Translations under genes and position numbers: made by a program
In this document: positions 38,484 through 46,806 of the stretch, in pieces
Layout: every line of letters starts with the position of its first letter
How positions within the stretch are numbered: the first letter of the stretch is position 1
The notes under the pieces: model-generated
Seen by the model: only the letters and a program-made list of their open reading frames with translations
The model's database searches: none
What the model was told of the DNA's origin: nothing
NCBI GenBank assembly: GCA_002070115.1
Contig: MWCO01000003.1
Location: 1-64,000 of the forward strand
Length of the DNA stretch: 64,000 nucleotides
Direction: 5' to 3'
Source of the DNA: Deltaproteobacteria bacterium ADurb.Bin207
GTDB taxonomy: Bacteria; Myxococcota_A; Polyangia; Polyangiales; Polyangiaceae

Positions 38484-39431
38484 TTACCACTTCACGACGA
38501 CGGTTTTAGGAACGAAGGATACCTGCACGCCATCGAGTTCGAGTTCGATGGGTAATGCGGCGGTCTTCTTGTTGACGTCGGCCTCGCGGACCGTCACCCT
38601 CGGGACGATCTGCTCCGATCGAAGATCCGAGACGAAGTCCGGTGCGCCAAGCACGCGGACATCAACCTGAGAGGGAAGGGCCGTTGCACGAGCCACGCCG
38701 ACAATCTGTACGTGAACCTTGCTGAATACTCGTTCACGAAGCTTCCGAATGATTTCCACGGTCGCCGTGGCGTGAGTGACATCGTATGTCACTCGTGGAG
38801 GAGGTCGTTCGACCACGAGCGTACGCTTGTGGGTTCCATCGGAAAGTCCTGAAATATCAAATGGTTCCACGCGAGCCACCTGCAGGTTTCCCACCACGTG
38901 GCTAGGTCCGCGAGCCAACAACGTATCGGGGATGGCCGATGCCCTTCCCTTGATCACAAATCCTTCCGCGGGTGCTCCCGTCACGGGGACCTGCACCTGA
39001 ATTGGCCTTTCCACGACATCATCCCAAGAGATGTCGAGCGTGGAAGGGTCGATGGAATCGATGGTCACACCGCCAGGAACACGAAGCATGCCCGGTTCGA
39101 GCGGAATGGTTCCCGTTCGTCCCATCCGCAAATCAAGCTGCATATTGCCGAGATCGGAGGATCGCAGGTCGCCGACGATCGATCGGGGACCGTGCAAGCT
39201 GACTCGAATCGATGTGGGCAGATCCGTGGTCAGGGTGCGGTTTTGCGAAGCGGGGGGCAAGAGCACGACCAAGTCGACGGCCATGATGCGTTGTGCATCC
39301 TGGGCACCGTGAACGAATGCGTAGAGTGTGATGGCGCATGCCAGGCTGAACGCTTTCAACCCGAGGTTGCGAGAAAACGTTGGTTTGATGGCACGCCACA
39401 AAGCTTGGGGTGTTAAAGGAGGGAATTTCAT
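38484..39431 (-). CDS. YbbR-domain protein (CdaR-like)
   Basis: A 315-residue protein with one N-terminal membrane helix at about 22-42 (GLKAFSLACAITLYAFVHG) and repeated YbbR beta domains outside the membrane. The repeats are seen in PTSIRVSLHGPRSIV, RPIQVQVPVTGAPAEGFVIKG and RVFSKVHVQIVGV. In Firmicutes the YbbR protein CdaR regulates the cyclase CdaA, and here it sits directly downstream of cdaA with a four-base overlap. The function here is inferred from this linkage. Confidence 0.88.
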   Translation of the reverse strand: MKFPPLTPQALWRAIKPTFSRNLGLKAFSLACAITLYAFVHGAQDAQRIMAVDLVVLLPPASQNRTLTTDLPTSIRVSLHGPRSIVGDLRSSDLGNMQLDLRMGRTGTIPLEPGMLRVPGGVTIDSIDPSTLDISWDDVVERPIQVQVPVTGAPAEGFVIKGRASAIPDTLLARGPSHVVGNLQVARVEPFDISGLSDGTHKRTLVVERPPPRVTYDVTHATATVEIIRKLRERVFSKVHVQIVGVARATALPSQVDVRVLGAPDFVSDLRSEQIVPRVTVREADVNKKTAALPIELELDGVQVSFVPKTVVVKW

Positions 39432-40540
39432 GCTGTATCACCCGGTTTGCTCGTGGGAGTTGCCGACGCGGATGCCATCGGGGTGGAGATTTCCCGGGTA
39501 GATTTCGGCCCGTCGGATGCCATCGAGGTGGAGATTTCCCGGGTAGATTTCGGCCCGTCGGATACCATCGGGGTGGAGATTTCTCGGGTAGATTTCGGCC
39601 CGTCGGATACCGGAACGATCTTGATCGGCGTGGCTATCGGTGAAGAACGAGGCACGGTGGATACACGAGGCGGCGGAGGTGTGGCGATCGCCACCCGACT
39701 CACCGAATCCGGCCCTTTGCTTTTCTTCTTATCCATCACCATCGGAGCTTTCGGCGCACGACCAAAAATGCGCAACAGCGTTTTGCGAAGCACTTCACCA
39801 TCGAGATCCGTCACGATGTTTCCATTGAAACAAAAGCTTATGGTTCCACGTTCTTCGCTCACCACGATCACCACCGCATCCGTTTCCTCCGTGATTCCAA
39901 TCGCTGCCCGGTGACGAGACCCATAGGCTGCATCGATATTTTTTGCTTCTGGCATGGGAAAAAACACGCCAGCCCTCGCAATGCGAAGGTTCCGAATGAC
40001 CACCGCTCCGTCGTGCAACTTGTTCATCGACTCGGGGATGAACATCGTTACCAACAGCTCCTTGGTCACCGCCGCATCAATCATCGTTCCTTGGCCCACC
40101 ACGAACTCATCCAAGGTCGCGTCTTGCTCGAACGTGATCAAAGCTCCCGTCCGATGCCGTGCCAGCTCCGTGGTCGCCGCCACGACCTCGTCGACCACAC
40201 GTGCCTCGAGCGCTCGACCCCATCCGCCAAACAACGGATTGGAGCCGAGACGCATCAAGGCACGTCGAATATCGTTTTGGAATACCACCACGATGATCAA
40301 AATGATCGACGATAGAAGATAGGAAAACAGGTTTTCCAGCGTGACGAGCCCTAGCCATCGCGCCGCCACGTAGGTGATGAAAATGAATACGATCCCAAAT
40401 CCCATCTGGACCGCGCGCGTGCCTTTGAGCACCAGCAGCCCGCGATAAATCAATACCGTCACGACCAAAACGTCGAGCACTTCCCCGGCCAAGCGCAACA
40501 ACGACATCGACTGCCAGACACGAAGCCACTCTGCAATCAT
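39428..40540 (-). CDS. cdaA: Diadenylate cyclase CdaA with repetitive C-terminus
   Basis: A 370-residue membrane-bound enzyme that makes c-di-AMP from two ATP. Three N-terminal helices cover about 20-90 (VLDVLVVTVLIYRGLLVL and others). The DAC (DisA_N) domain follows, with DGA at 177-179 and RHR at 209-211, the catalytic pair. The last roughly 80 residues are unusual: three tandem 15-residue repeats of SDGPKSTREISTPMA, then an Ala/Ser/Thr tail, absent from typical CdaA. It overlaps folP and ybbR by four bases on either side, so it is tightly coupled. Confidence 0.95.
   Translation of the reverse strand: MIAEWLRVWQSMSLLRLAGEVLDVLVVTVLIYRGLLVLKGTRAVQMGFGIVFIFITYVAARWLGLVTLENLFSYLLSSIILIIVVVFQNDIRRALMRLGSNPLFGGWGRALEARVVDEVVAATTELARHRTGALITFEQDATLDEFVVGQGTMIDAAVTKELLVTMFIPESMNKLHDGAVVIRNLRIARAGVFFPMPEAKNIDAAYGSRHRAAIGITEETDAVVIVVSEERGTISFCFNGNIVTDLDGEVLRKTLLRIFGRAPKAPMVMDKKKSKGPDSVSRVAIATPPPPRVSTVPRSSPIATPIKIVPVSDGPKSTREISTPMVSDGPKSTREISTSMASDGPKSTREISTPMASASATPTSKPGDTA
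39467..39611. repeat. Tandem 45-base repeat inside cdaA
   Basis: About 3.2 copies of a 45-base unit beginning at 39482, 39527 and 39572, with a partial copy before the first. Copies differ at only a few positions. The unit is a multiple of three, so it encodes a 15-residue repeat in the CdaA C-terminus without disturbing the frame. Such repeats can change copy number by slippage. Confidence 0.9.
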
Positions 40541-41412
40541 GGGCTTCCTCGCCAGTCTCGCACACCATCTTGCCCGATATCACGGGCTACTGCGAACGCC
40601 TGGCGCACGTCCAGTACATCGTGGATGCGAAGCACCGATGCTCCCCGCGCCGCACACGCCAGGCATGCCGCGATGGTTCCCCCGATTCGACGATTCGGTG
40701 TCGACTGGACACGGGCCGCGAGAAACGACTTGCGACTGGGCCCCACGACGATCCCATGTCCCAAGGATCGAAACTCATGCAGCCTTGCAACCAGTTCGAT
40801 CGAATGACGCGCGTTCTTGTTGAATCCGAGGCCCGGATCGAAAAACACATCCTGTGCATCCAAGCCCGCTTGCATCGCCCGTTTTGCGGCTTGTTGCCAT
40901 TCGTTACGAACGTCTTGAATCACATCCTGGTAGGCATCATCATCGCACACGGAAAATCCTTGCATTTTCGACATCGGCTCGCGCGCATGCATGATGATCA
41001 GCGCGGCCCCTTGCCGAGCCGCCACACGCGCCAACGCATCACCATCGCGAAGGCATGATACATCATTGACGACACTGGCTCCGAGCCGAAGGGCCTGTTC
41101 CGCGACCTGCGCATCGGTCGTATCGATCGATACGATGACACCTCGGGATACCGCATGGACAATCGCATCCGTCGTTCGGCGAATTTGCTCCTCCGCAGGT
41201 ACGGGAGCGGATCTCGGACGCGTGGATTCTCCTCCAATATCAATGAGTTGCGCGCCTTCCGCGACCAGTTCGTCTACCCTTCGCAGCGCCGCATCTCGAT
41301 CGAAATACTCACCCCCATCGGAAAAGGAGTCCGGAGTGATGTTCAGGACTCCCATCCAAAGTGGATCGTCGTTGTCGTTCCGTCGATCCAGCATCTTTCG
41401 AAGGGCGCTCAC
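40537..41412 (-). CDS. folP: Dihydropteroate synthase
   Basis: A 291-residue cytosolic enzyme that joins para-aminobenzoate to dihydropterin pyrophosphate. It has the family motifs MGVLNITPDSFSDGG near residue 21, LIDIGGESTRP near 55, VVNDVSCLRD near 110, FFDPGLGFNKN near 190 and GPSRKSFL near 230. The length is normal. It is the first gene of the minus-strand operon and overlaps cdaA by four bases. This order (folP next to cdaA and ybbR) is common in delta-proteobacteria, where ftsH and glmM often flank it; neither is present here. Confidence 0.96.
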   Translation of the reverse strand: MSALRKMLDRRNDNDDPLWMGVLNITPDSFSDGGEYFDRDAALRRVDELVAEGAQLIDIGGESTRPRSAPVPAEEQIRRTTDAIVHAVSRGVIVSIDTTDAQVAEQALRLGASVVNDVSCLRDGDALARVAARQGAALIIMHAREPMSKMQGFSVCDDDAYQDVIQDVRNEWQQAAKRAMQAGLDAQDVFFDPGLGFNKNARHSIELVARLHEFRSLGHGIVVGPSRKSFLAARVQSTPNRRIGGTIAACLACAARGASVLRIHDVLDVRQAFAVARDIGQDGVRDWRGSP

Positions 41413-41568
41413 GACCTACGGGTAGCAGCGCCGACCGGGCGAAGCAAGAGCAGCTTTTATCAGACAACGACGGTCGGTCGGAACGCTCACTCTTGCCATA
41501 CGCGCCCAGTGGTTCTAGCGTCTGTTCCTAGGTAGCCCTTATGGTTCCGGGCCCACCCTAGCGCTCCC

Positions 41569-43308
41569 ATGCTCCGCACGCGTGCTCAAGCCGGTTCCGG
41601 CGCCATCCTCGTCCTGAGCTTGGTCTTCGCCATAGCATTTAGCGCCATTTGCTCCTTCGACTTGGTCGTTTCTGCTTGGACCCCGAGCTTCAATGCTCCC
41701 GCCGGCATCGCCATTCGCGTCCCTTTTGGCGCCCGTTTCGTCGAAAAAGGCGACGCAGGCTCGGCCCAAGTCGTCTACGAACGCGCTCGCATGGCGGTGG
41801 CTCCAGGCACCATCATCGACCAAAGCCTCGCATCCCATCGAGAAGCGCTCGCGTACGAGCTGGGACGGCGTCCTCCAAGCTTTGCTTCCCTCGGAGCCCT
41901 TTTTCTCATCTACACCGCCCTATCGCTATTGCTGACCACCTATATCGTGCGCCTGGGGCAAAATAGGCTGCGCCTGCTTCGCTCTCAACTCGGTGTTTTT
42001 ATTCTTATTTTACTGATGATGGTCGCCACCAAGGCGATCCTGTTGTTCACCAACCTGCCCGAATATTGGTCTCCCATTGCCGCCGTGCCCCTATGGATTG
42101 CGCTGGCCTTCGACCGACGAAGCGCCCTGCTGATCAATATCGTTACCGCCTTTCTCGCCGCCTCGTTGCTGCGGTTCGACATGATGTTCCTCGCCATCGC
42201 TTTGGTGCGAGGAATGACCGTCATTCTTTTGCTCATGAACCGGCGAAAACCCGTGAGCCTGCTGGTCACCAGCCTCATGGGAGGCATTGCCTCGGCCCTT
42301 CTATATATTGCCCTGAGTACCGTGCTCGAGGGAAATTTTGATTTAATTCGCGATCTTGGACGTCTCGAGGGATCCTATATCCTGTCTTGCATCGGTGGCG
42401 GCGCGCTTGCTGGACTGCTTGCCACGGTGTTACGAGATCCGGTGGAACGGCTGCTCGGTCACGTACCCCGCGACAAACTATTGGACTTGACCGATATCGA
42501 ACACCCCTTGCTTCGAAAACTGGCTAGTGAAGCTCCCGGCACCTGGGAGCACTCTCGCGCCATGGCCAATCTCGCGGAAGGCGCTGCTTCTGCCATCGGC
42601 GCGGATGCTTTGCTCACGCGGGTCGGCGCCTACTACCACGACTTGGGCAAAACCGTCCAACCAACCTTTTTCGTCGAAAATCAGGGCGAAGGTCCTTCAC
42701 CCCATGATGACTTGCCTCCCGAGGTATCCGCCGACGCCATCATGGCCCATGTCGTGCTCGGCACCAAAATCCTTCGCGAAGGTGGTATCCCCGAACCCGT
42801 CGTCGAATTCGTCTACACCCATCATGGCACCCAACTCGTCGAGTATTTCTGGCACAAATACCTGCAACAAAACCCCGAACCCGCCCTTTCCAAAGACCAT
42901 TTTCGCTACCCGGGAATGAAACCCCAAACCAAAGAAACCGCGATCCTGATGCTCGTCGATTCCATAGAAGCGGCCTCTCGTACCGTCGACCCCCCCACGA
43001 AAGACGGTTTTGAAGAAATGATTCGACGTGTGGTTTTTACCAAACTCCAAGCGGGTCAGCTCAATCATTCCAACCTGACCATGGAGGACTTGCATGTGCT
43101 TACCGAGCGCATGGCGAACGCGTTGGTCAATATGTTTCATGGTCGAATCAAGTATCCCTGGCAACGACAACAAGAACGCAAGCCAGCCCAAAGCTTCACC
43201 ACGCCACGGCCCGGCGAGGTCGCCCCGCTGGCCGTTCCCCCCCCGCCGCCTCCTGTCGAAGAACCTACCCATCAATCGTCCCATCCAACGACGGCCGTGG
43301 TCCCTTGA
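41569..43308 (+). CDS. 7TM-HD phosphodiesterase, PgpH-like (probable c-di-AMP hydrolase)
   Basis: A 579-residue membrane protein. A first helix (residues about 12-35) is followed by a short external segment, much shorter than the 7TMR-HDED domain of Firmicute PgpH, then about seven helices (110-300). The cytosolic HD domain has TWEHSRAMANLA, H357-D358 in YYHDLGK, and HHGTQLVEYFWHKY, the signature of the 7TM-HD family whose PgpH members cleave c-di-AMP. The C-terminus is Pro/Gln-rich. It is divergent from folP-cdaA with 156 bases between, so shared control is likely. Confidence 0.88.
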   Translation: MLRTRAQAGSGAILVLSLVFAIAFSAICSFDLVVSAWTPSFNAPAGIAIRVPFGARFVEKGDAGSAQVVYERARMAVAPGTIIDQSLASHREALAYELGRRPPSFASLGALFLIYTALSLLLTTYIVRLGQNRLRLLRSQLGVFILILLMMVATKAILLFTNLPEYWSPIAAVPLWIALAFDRRSALLINIVTAFLAASLLRFDMMFLAIALVRGMTVILLLMNRRKPVSLLVTSLMGGIASALLYIALSTVLEGNFDLIRDLGRLEGSYILSCIGGGALAGLLATVLRDPVERLLGHVPRDKLLDLTDIEHPLLRKLASEAPGTWEHSRAMANLAEGAASAIGADALLTRVGAYYHDLGKTVQPTFFVENQGEGPSPHDDLPPEVSADAIMAHVVLGTKILREGGIPEPVVEFVYTHHGTQLVEYFWHKYLQQNPEPALSKDHFRYPGMKPQTKETAILMLVDSIEAASRTVDPPTKDGFEEMIRRVVFTKLQAGQLNHSNLTMEDLHVLTERMANALVNMFHGRIKYPWQRQQERKPAQSFTTPRPGEVAPLAVPPPPPPVEEPTHQSSHPTTAVVP

Positions 43309-43444
43309 GCACCAAAATCCCTGTTATATTCGCGCTCTGGATTTCGTGCCGAACCTCCCACCGACCTTGGCATCCGAGAACACTATCGCGCATCTCACTG
43401 TCTTGCGTGACTTCTCCATCACCCTGCATTAATCAAACAGGGCA

Positions 43445-45160
43445 ATGGACCGAAGCTTCATGAAAGCTCTGTTTCAGGGCGTCGTTCTCGAACAACTCAT
43501 CTATCCTTTTCCGTCCTTCGACCAAGAAGAGCGCGAAAGCGTCAAAATGATGATCGATAGCGTTCGACGTTTCGCCCAACAGCACGTCGATTCCGCACGG
43601 ATCGATACGGAAGGCCAGATACCGGAGGCGGTTCTCAAAGAGATGAAGGATATGGGCTTGTTCGGCATGCTCGTTCCGCCGGACTTCGGAGGCATCGGAT
43701 TGTCGACCTCGGCGTTCTCTCGGGTCATCGAAGAGGTTGCCTTTCACGATGCTTCTCTCGCCGTCACCCTTGGCGCTCATCAAGCCCTCGGACTTCGGGC
43801 GCTTTTGCAATTCGGCTCGGAAGCCCAAAAAAAACGTTATCTTCCGCGTCTGGCGACAGGGGAATGGGTGGCGGCTTTCGCTCTCACGGAGCCATCGGCC
43901 GGTTCGGACGCTTCTGCTATCCTGACACGTGCGGACCTCGCTCTTGATGGTGAAACCTACGTCCTCAACGGTGTGAAATCGTGGGTGACCAACGGTGGTT
44001 TTGCCGATGTATTTACAGTATTTGCGCGCACGGACAGGGGGACCCCAGGCCATCGCCCCCAAATCACTCCTTTCATTGTCGATAAAACCGCCGGAATTCT
44101 ATGTGGTCGCCAAGAAAAAAAACTGGGGATCCGTGGCGCTTCGACCACCGACATCATCCTCGATGACGTATCGGTGCGGGCGAGCAACGTGCTAGGAAAC
44201 GTGGGGCGCGGTTTCAAAGTCGCGATGGAAGTGCTCAATGCAGGACGGCTTTCTCTGGCTTCTGGATGTCTGGGAAGCTGCAAAAGACTCATCCGATTGA
44301 CCAGTGAACGAGCGCAGGAACGACATGCGTTCGGGCGGCGCATCGCCGAGTTTGAACTCATCAAAGAAAAAATCGCGTGGATGATGGGAGAGACCTGGGC
44401 GTTGGAGTCAATGACATACCTGACCGCTGGGCTCGTGGATGCGCACGTCTCGGACTATTCCCTCGAAAGCGCCATTTGTAAGATATTCGGCTCCGAAACC
44501 CTGTGGCGAATAGCCAGCGAAGCGCTGCAAGTGGCCGGAGGAGCTGGATATATGGCTTCTCTTCCTTTCGAAAGGATGCTTCGGGATGCGCGGGTAAACT
44601 CGATCTTCGAAGGAACCAACGAAATTCTTCGGCTGTATATCGCCCAGAGCGGCATGCAAGCGCCAGCCCGTGCCATGAGCGAGGTGAATCATGCCATTCG
44701 TCAGCCCATCAAAGGATTCGGCTTGTTGAGTACCTTCGCGGTGCAAAAAGTCCGCTCTTCTTTCGGCCGGAAACGATTGGGACGCGTACACCCGCTGCTC
44801 GCTCACGAAGCCGAAAAATTCGATTCCTTCTCCGCCGAACTCGCCAAACTCGTCGAACAAACCATTCGTTCCCACGGAAAAGAACTCAAAGAACGGCAGC
44901 TTCTTCAGCGACGATTGGCCAATATGGCCATCGATCTTTATGCCCTTGCCGCCTGTTTGTACCGAACCACACGTGATATCGAACGGTTTGGTGAGCAAGG
45001 AGCGGCTCTCGCCCTCTCGCTGACCCACGCATTCTCCCAAGATGCCGAACGTCGTCTCACGCACAACCTTGTGGGAATGAACAAAAACCGGGATACCGAC
45101 GACATGAATATCGCGGCACAGGCTCTTGCCGCGGGAAAGTACCCCTTTGATGTCATTTGA
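43445..45160 (+). CDS. Acyl-CoA dehydrogenase, long-chain type
   Basis: A 571-residue flavoenzyme for the first step of beta-oxidation. It is longer than the usual ~380 residues, with a C-terminal helical extension of about 170 residues as in VLCAD/ACAD9, which act on long chains. Motifs are FALTEPSAGSDASAI near residue 145, GVKSWVTNG near 175, RIAEFELIKEKIAW near 300 and the catalytic Glu in FEGTNEILR near 390. A start at 43445 is taken; the nearby M6 is an alternative. No partner beta-oxidation gene is adjacent. Confidence 0.92.
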   Translation: MDRSFMKALFQGVVLEQLIYPFPSFDQEERESVKMMIDSVRRFAQQHVDSARIDTEGQIPEAVLKEMKDMGLFGMLVPPDFGGIGLSTSAFSRVIEEVAFHDASLAVTLGAHQALGLRALLQFGSEAQKKRYLPRLATGEWVAAFALTEPSAGSDASAILTRADLALDGETYVLNGVKSWVTNGGFADVFTVFARTDRGTPGHRPQITPFIVDKTAGILCGRQEKKLGIRGASTTDIILDDVSVRASNVLGNVGRGFKVAMEVLNAGRLSLASGCLGSCKRLIRLTSERAQERHAFGRRIAEFELIKEKIAWMMGETWALESMTYLTAGLVDAHVSDYSLESAICKIFGSETLWRIASEALQVAGGAGYMASLPFERMLRDARVNSIFEGTNEILRLYIAQSGMQAPARAMSEVNHAIRQPIKGFGLLSTFAVQKVRSSFGRKRLGRVHPLLAHEAEKFDSFSAELAKLVEQTIRSHGKELKERQLLQRRLANMAIDLYALAACLYRTTRDIERFGEQGAALALSLTHAFSQDAERRLTHNLVGMNKNRDTDDMNIAAQALAAGKYPFDVI

Positions 45161-45290
45161 TGGCGGTCGGGGATACTTCGGGTAACGGGAGCGCCACTGT
45201 TTTCGCGACAACGAAACCTTTTCCTTGCAGCGCTGCAATCCTACAAAACGGAGTCTGTTCGAACTGCTTGACTTCTCTATGGATTCAGTT

Positions 45291-45306
45291 TGGCACCATT
45301 CATGCT
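45291..45306 (+). promoter_or_regulatory. Sigma-54 promoter candidate (-24/-12)
   Basis: TGGCAC (45291-45296), then five bases, then ATGCT (45302-45306). This gives GG-N10-GC with exact spacing and a perfect -24 box; only the first T of the usual TTGC is changed. The predicted start of transcription is near 45317. It lies upstream of a strong stem-loop and a terminator-like hairpin rather than close to a gene. No activator binding site was identified. Confidence 0.5.
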
Positions 45307-45316
45307 TACTATTTCG

Positions 45317-45420
45317 GGTGCAGCGTCGGACGCGACAAGCCTTGTCCCTGACGTTGTCCCATCTTCTCAACGCCCGGTAGACGCATAGCCCCCCTCGTCC
45401 CGGGCGTTGCTCCTTTTGTC
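45317..45420 (+). ncRNA. Candidate small RNA of about 100 nt
   Basis: The predicted transcript begins near 45317. A 5' stem-loop forms at once: CAGCGTC (45321-45327) pairs with GACGTTG (45350-45356), seven pairs with one G-U, and an inner stem GACAA/TTGTC (45334-45338 and 45342-45346). A C/T-rich single-stranded stretch (about 45357-45368) follows, then the terminator hairpin with a C-rich loop, and TTTTGTCC. A sigma-54-type promoter sits at the right distance upstream. The coding potential is nil. No known family is recognised; from memory, the myxobacterial Pxr sRNA is likewise sigma-54-dependent, but homology is not claimed. Confidence 0.45.
45369..45418 (+). terminator. Terminator-like hairpin
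   Basis: A nine-pair stem AACGCCCGG/CCGGGCGTT (45369-45377 and 45400-45408), extended by GACG/CGTC (45380-45383 and 45396-45399) after a two-base bulge. Then GCTCCTTTTGTCC. The T-tract starts five bases after the stem and is short, so termination may be partial. It could serve the acyl-CoA dehydrogenase gene as well as the sRNA candidate. Confidence 0.5.
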
Positions 45421-45460
45421 CTCCTCCACGAGCCGCTGCAAGGAACGTGCGCAACAACCA

Positions 45461-45488
45461 TTGACACCAGTTTTCTTGTGCATACCTT
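45461..45488 (+). promoter_or_regulatory. Possible promoter of the Hsp20 genes
   Basis: TTGACA (45461-45466) is a perfect -35. The best -10 at a 16-base spacing is TACCTT (45483-45488), only a partial match. A short inverted repeat CAATC-ACC-GATTG (45491-45503) overlaps the expected start region and may be an operator. No CIRCE or sigma-32 consensus is seen. Confidence 0.3.
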
Positions 45489-45587
45489 GTCAATCACCGA
45501 TTGGTTATCCAAGGGGCATTCACCGAAGCATCGTCGCGGGTAGCACGATTGCCGGTCAGCCCGTTTCCCCAATCATGGAGGTGCATC

Positions 45588-46040
45588 ATGTTGCGTCGAT
45601 GGAGTGACGTATGGAACGATTTCGATCAGACTCTTGCATGGATGGAAGGGGTTCGACGCCAAATGGACCGGACGTTTTCGGGACCGGCGCTTGGGCTCGA
45701 CCTGCGCGCATCCCGTGGCTTTCCATGCACCAATTTAGTGGATGAGGGCAACGAATACATCCTTCGCGCCGAGGTGCCCGGCTTGTCGGAAAAGGATATC
45801 AAAGTCACCGTTCACCAAGATGTGCTTACCCTATCCGGTGCCCGAGAAAGCGAAGCGCCCGAGGGATATACGACCCATCGTAGAGAGAGACAGCCCCTTC
45901 GGTTTTCACGATCTTTCTCCTTTCCGTCGCGTGTCGACCTCGAGAAGGTCAAGGCATCGGTCAAAAACGGCGTGTTGACCGTGCATCTTGCCAAGGTGGA
46001 GGAGGCCCAACCCAGGCAAATCGCCGTGACAACCGAATGA
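45588..46040 (+). CDS. Hsp20-family small heat-shock protein, first copy
   Basis: A 150-residue holdase chaperone from the ATG at 45588 with GGAGG upstream; the frame from 45501 reads the leader. The alpha-crystallin domain is at about 50-140: LRAEVPGLSEKDIKVTVHQD, RSFSFPSRVDLEKVKASVKN and the strand GVLTVHLAK with the conserved G-x-L. The terminal I-x-V-like QIAVTTE can mediate oligomer contact. It binds unfolding proteins without ATP. The second Hsp20 follows after 29 bases. Confidence 0.94.
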   Translation: MLRRWSDVWNDFDQTLAWMEGVRRQMDRTFSGPALGLDLRASRGFPCTNLVDEGNEYILRAEVPGLSEKDIKVTVHQDVLTLSGARESEAPEGYTTHRRERQPLRFSRSFSFPSRVDLEKVKASVKNGVLTVHLAKVEEAQPRQIAVTTE

Positions 46041-46069
46041 GTAGAAGGGTTTAGAAAGGAGTGATTGCC

Positions 46070-46456
46070 ATGACAACGGAAAGCAACTTGACGAAACGGC
46101 AAGAAACACAACCGGAAGTCACGCGTTCGGAGAGATTGGAAACGCCTCCGGTCGACATTTTCGAGAACCAAAACGAGATTCTCCTGGTGGCTGACATGCC
46201 AGGGGTGACGAAAGAAGACCTGCAGGTTCGAGTCGACAAGGGAGTTCTCGTCCTGGAAGGGAAAAAGACCTTTGAAATGCCGAAAGGGCTGCTCAATTGC
46301 GAAACGGAGCCTTGCATGTACACTCGCTCTTTTTCGCTGCCCGAAACCATTGATGGAGACAGGATTTCGGCAAAACTAGAGCTTGGTGTGCTTACGGTCC
46401 ACCTTCCCAAACGTGAGTCCGTTAAGCCCAGGCAAATTCAGGTCACGGGGGGCTGA
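46070..46456 (+). CDS. Hsp20-family small heat-shock protein, second copy
   Basis: A 128-residue paralogue of the upstream protein, from the ATG at 46070 with AGAAAGGAG eight bases before it. The alpha-crystallin domain runs from about 30: LLVADMPGVTKEDLQVRVDK, TRSFSLPETIDGDRISAKLE and LGVLTVHLPK. It carries the C-terminal QIQVTGG, an I-x-V anchor. The N-terminal arm is shorter and polar (TKRQETQPEV), so the two may form mixed oligomers. The pair is cotranscribed from the upstream promoter. Confidence 0.94.
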   Translation: MTTESNLTKRQETQPEVTRSERLETPPVDIFENQNEILLVADMPGVTKEDLQVRVDKGVLVLEGKKTFEMPKGLLNCETEPCMYTRSFSLPETIDGDRISAKLELGVLTVHLPKRESVKPRQIQVTGG

Positions 46457-46572
46457 AGGCTCGGGAAGCGTTTTGTGAAATCGTCGTCGGCCCGGGAACA
46501 ATATCCGCACCCTTCCTGTTGCTTCCCACATTCTGAGCCGGCTTTGCAGTCGGTTTGGAATGTGAGGGAGCC

Positions 46573-46791
46573 ATGACCTTCGAAGAAGCGATTTTCTGGC
46601 TGGATGAACAAGGAGGACGATGGTCGACCCATGCCTCCGGTTCCACGGTGCAAGTCATCGTCTCGCTGGGTGGGCACCAGGTCCAAGCACCGGTGGAACG
46701 ACTTCTGGCCGAACAGGTTCGTCAGGCTTTCATTCAAGCCGTTCAAGCGATTCGCTCCACGGTATCTCATGGAAGGTCTCGTCGAACTTGA
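46573..46791 (+). CDS. Small protein of unknown function downstream of Hsp20
   Basis: A 72-residue protein from the ATG at 46573, preceded by GAGGGAG. It is a single small alpha/beta unit: FEEAIFWLDEQGG, VQVIVSLGGHQVQAPVERLL, then a helix VRQAFIQAVQAIRS and a basic tail. There is no signal or membrane segment. No family is recognised. Its position 116 bases after the Hsp20 pair suggests the same stress unit, though this is inference. Confidence 0.6.
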   Translation: MTFEEAIFWLDEQGGRWSTHASGSTVQVIVSLGGHQVQAPVERLLAEQVRQAFIQAVQAIRSTVSHGRSRRT

Positions 46792-46806
46792 CCTTTTCTG
46801 CTTAAC

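Larger units (their letters stand above)
45161..45587. other. Intergenic region holding the sRNA candidate and hsp20 leader
   Basis: This 427-base gap carries the sigma-54-like element, the sRNA candidate and a terminator-like hairpin described separately, then the promoter and leader of the first Hsp20 gene. GGAGG at 45577-45581 precedes the Hsp20 ATG. No protein-coding frame is convincing. Confidence 0.6.

Noticed and set aside
39467-39611. CRISPR-like repeats
   Set aside because: The 45-base units are directly adjacent with no spacers and encode a peptide repeat in frame.
44408-45493. Minus-strand 361-codon frame reaching from the acyl-CoA dehydrogenase into the gap
   Set aside because: Mostly antisense to a conserved enzyme; the part in the gap has no family features and overlaps the sRNA candidate.
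46218-46232. tRNA-like GGTTCGA sequence
   Set aside because: It lies inside an Hsp20 gene with no cloverleaf around it.
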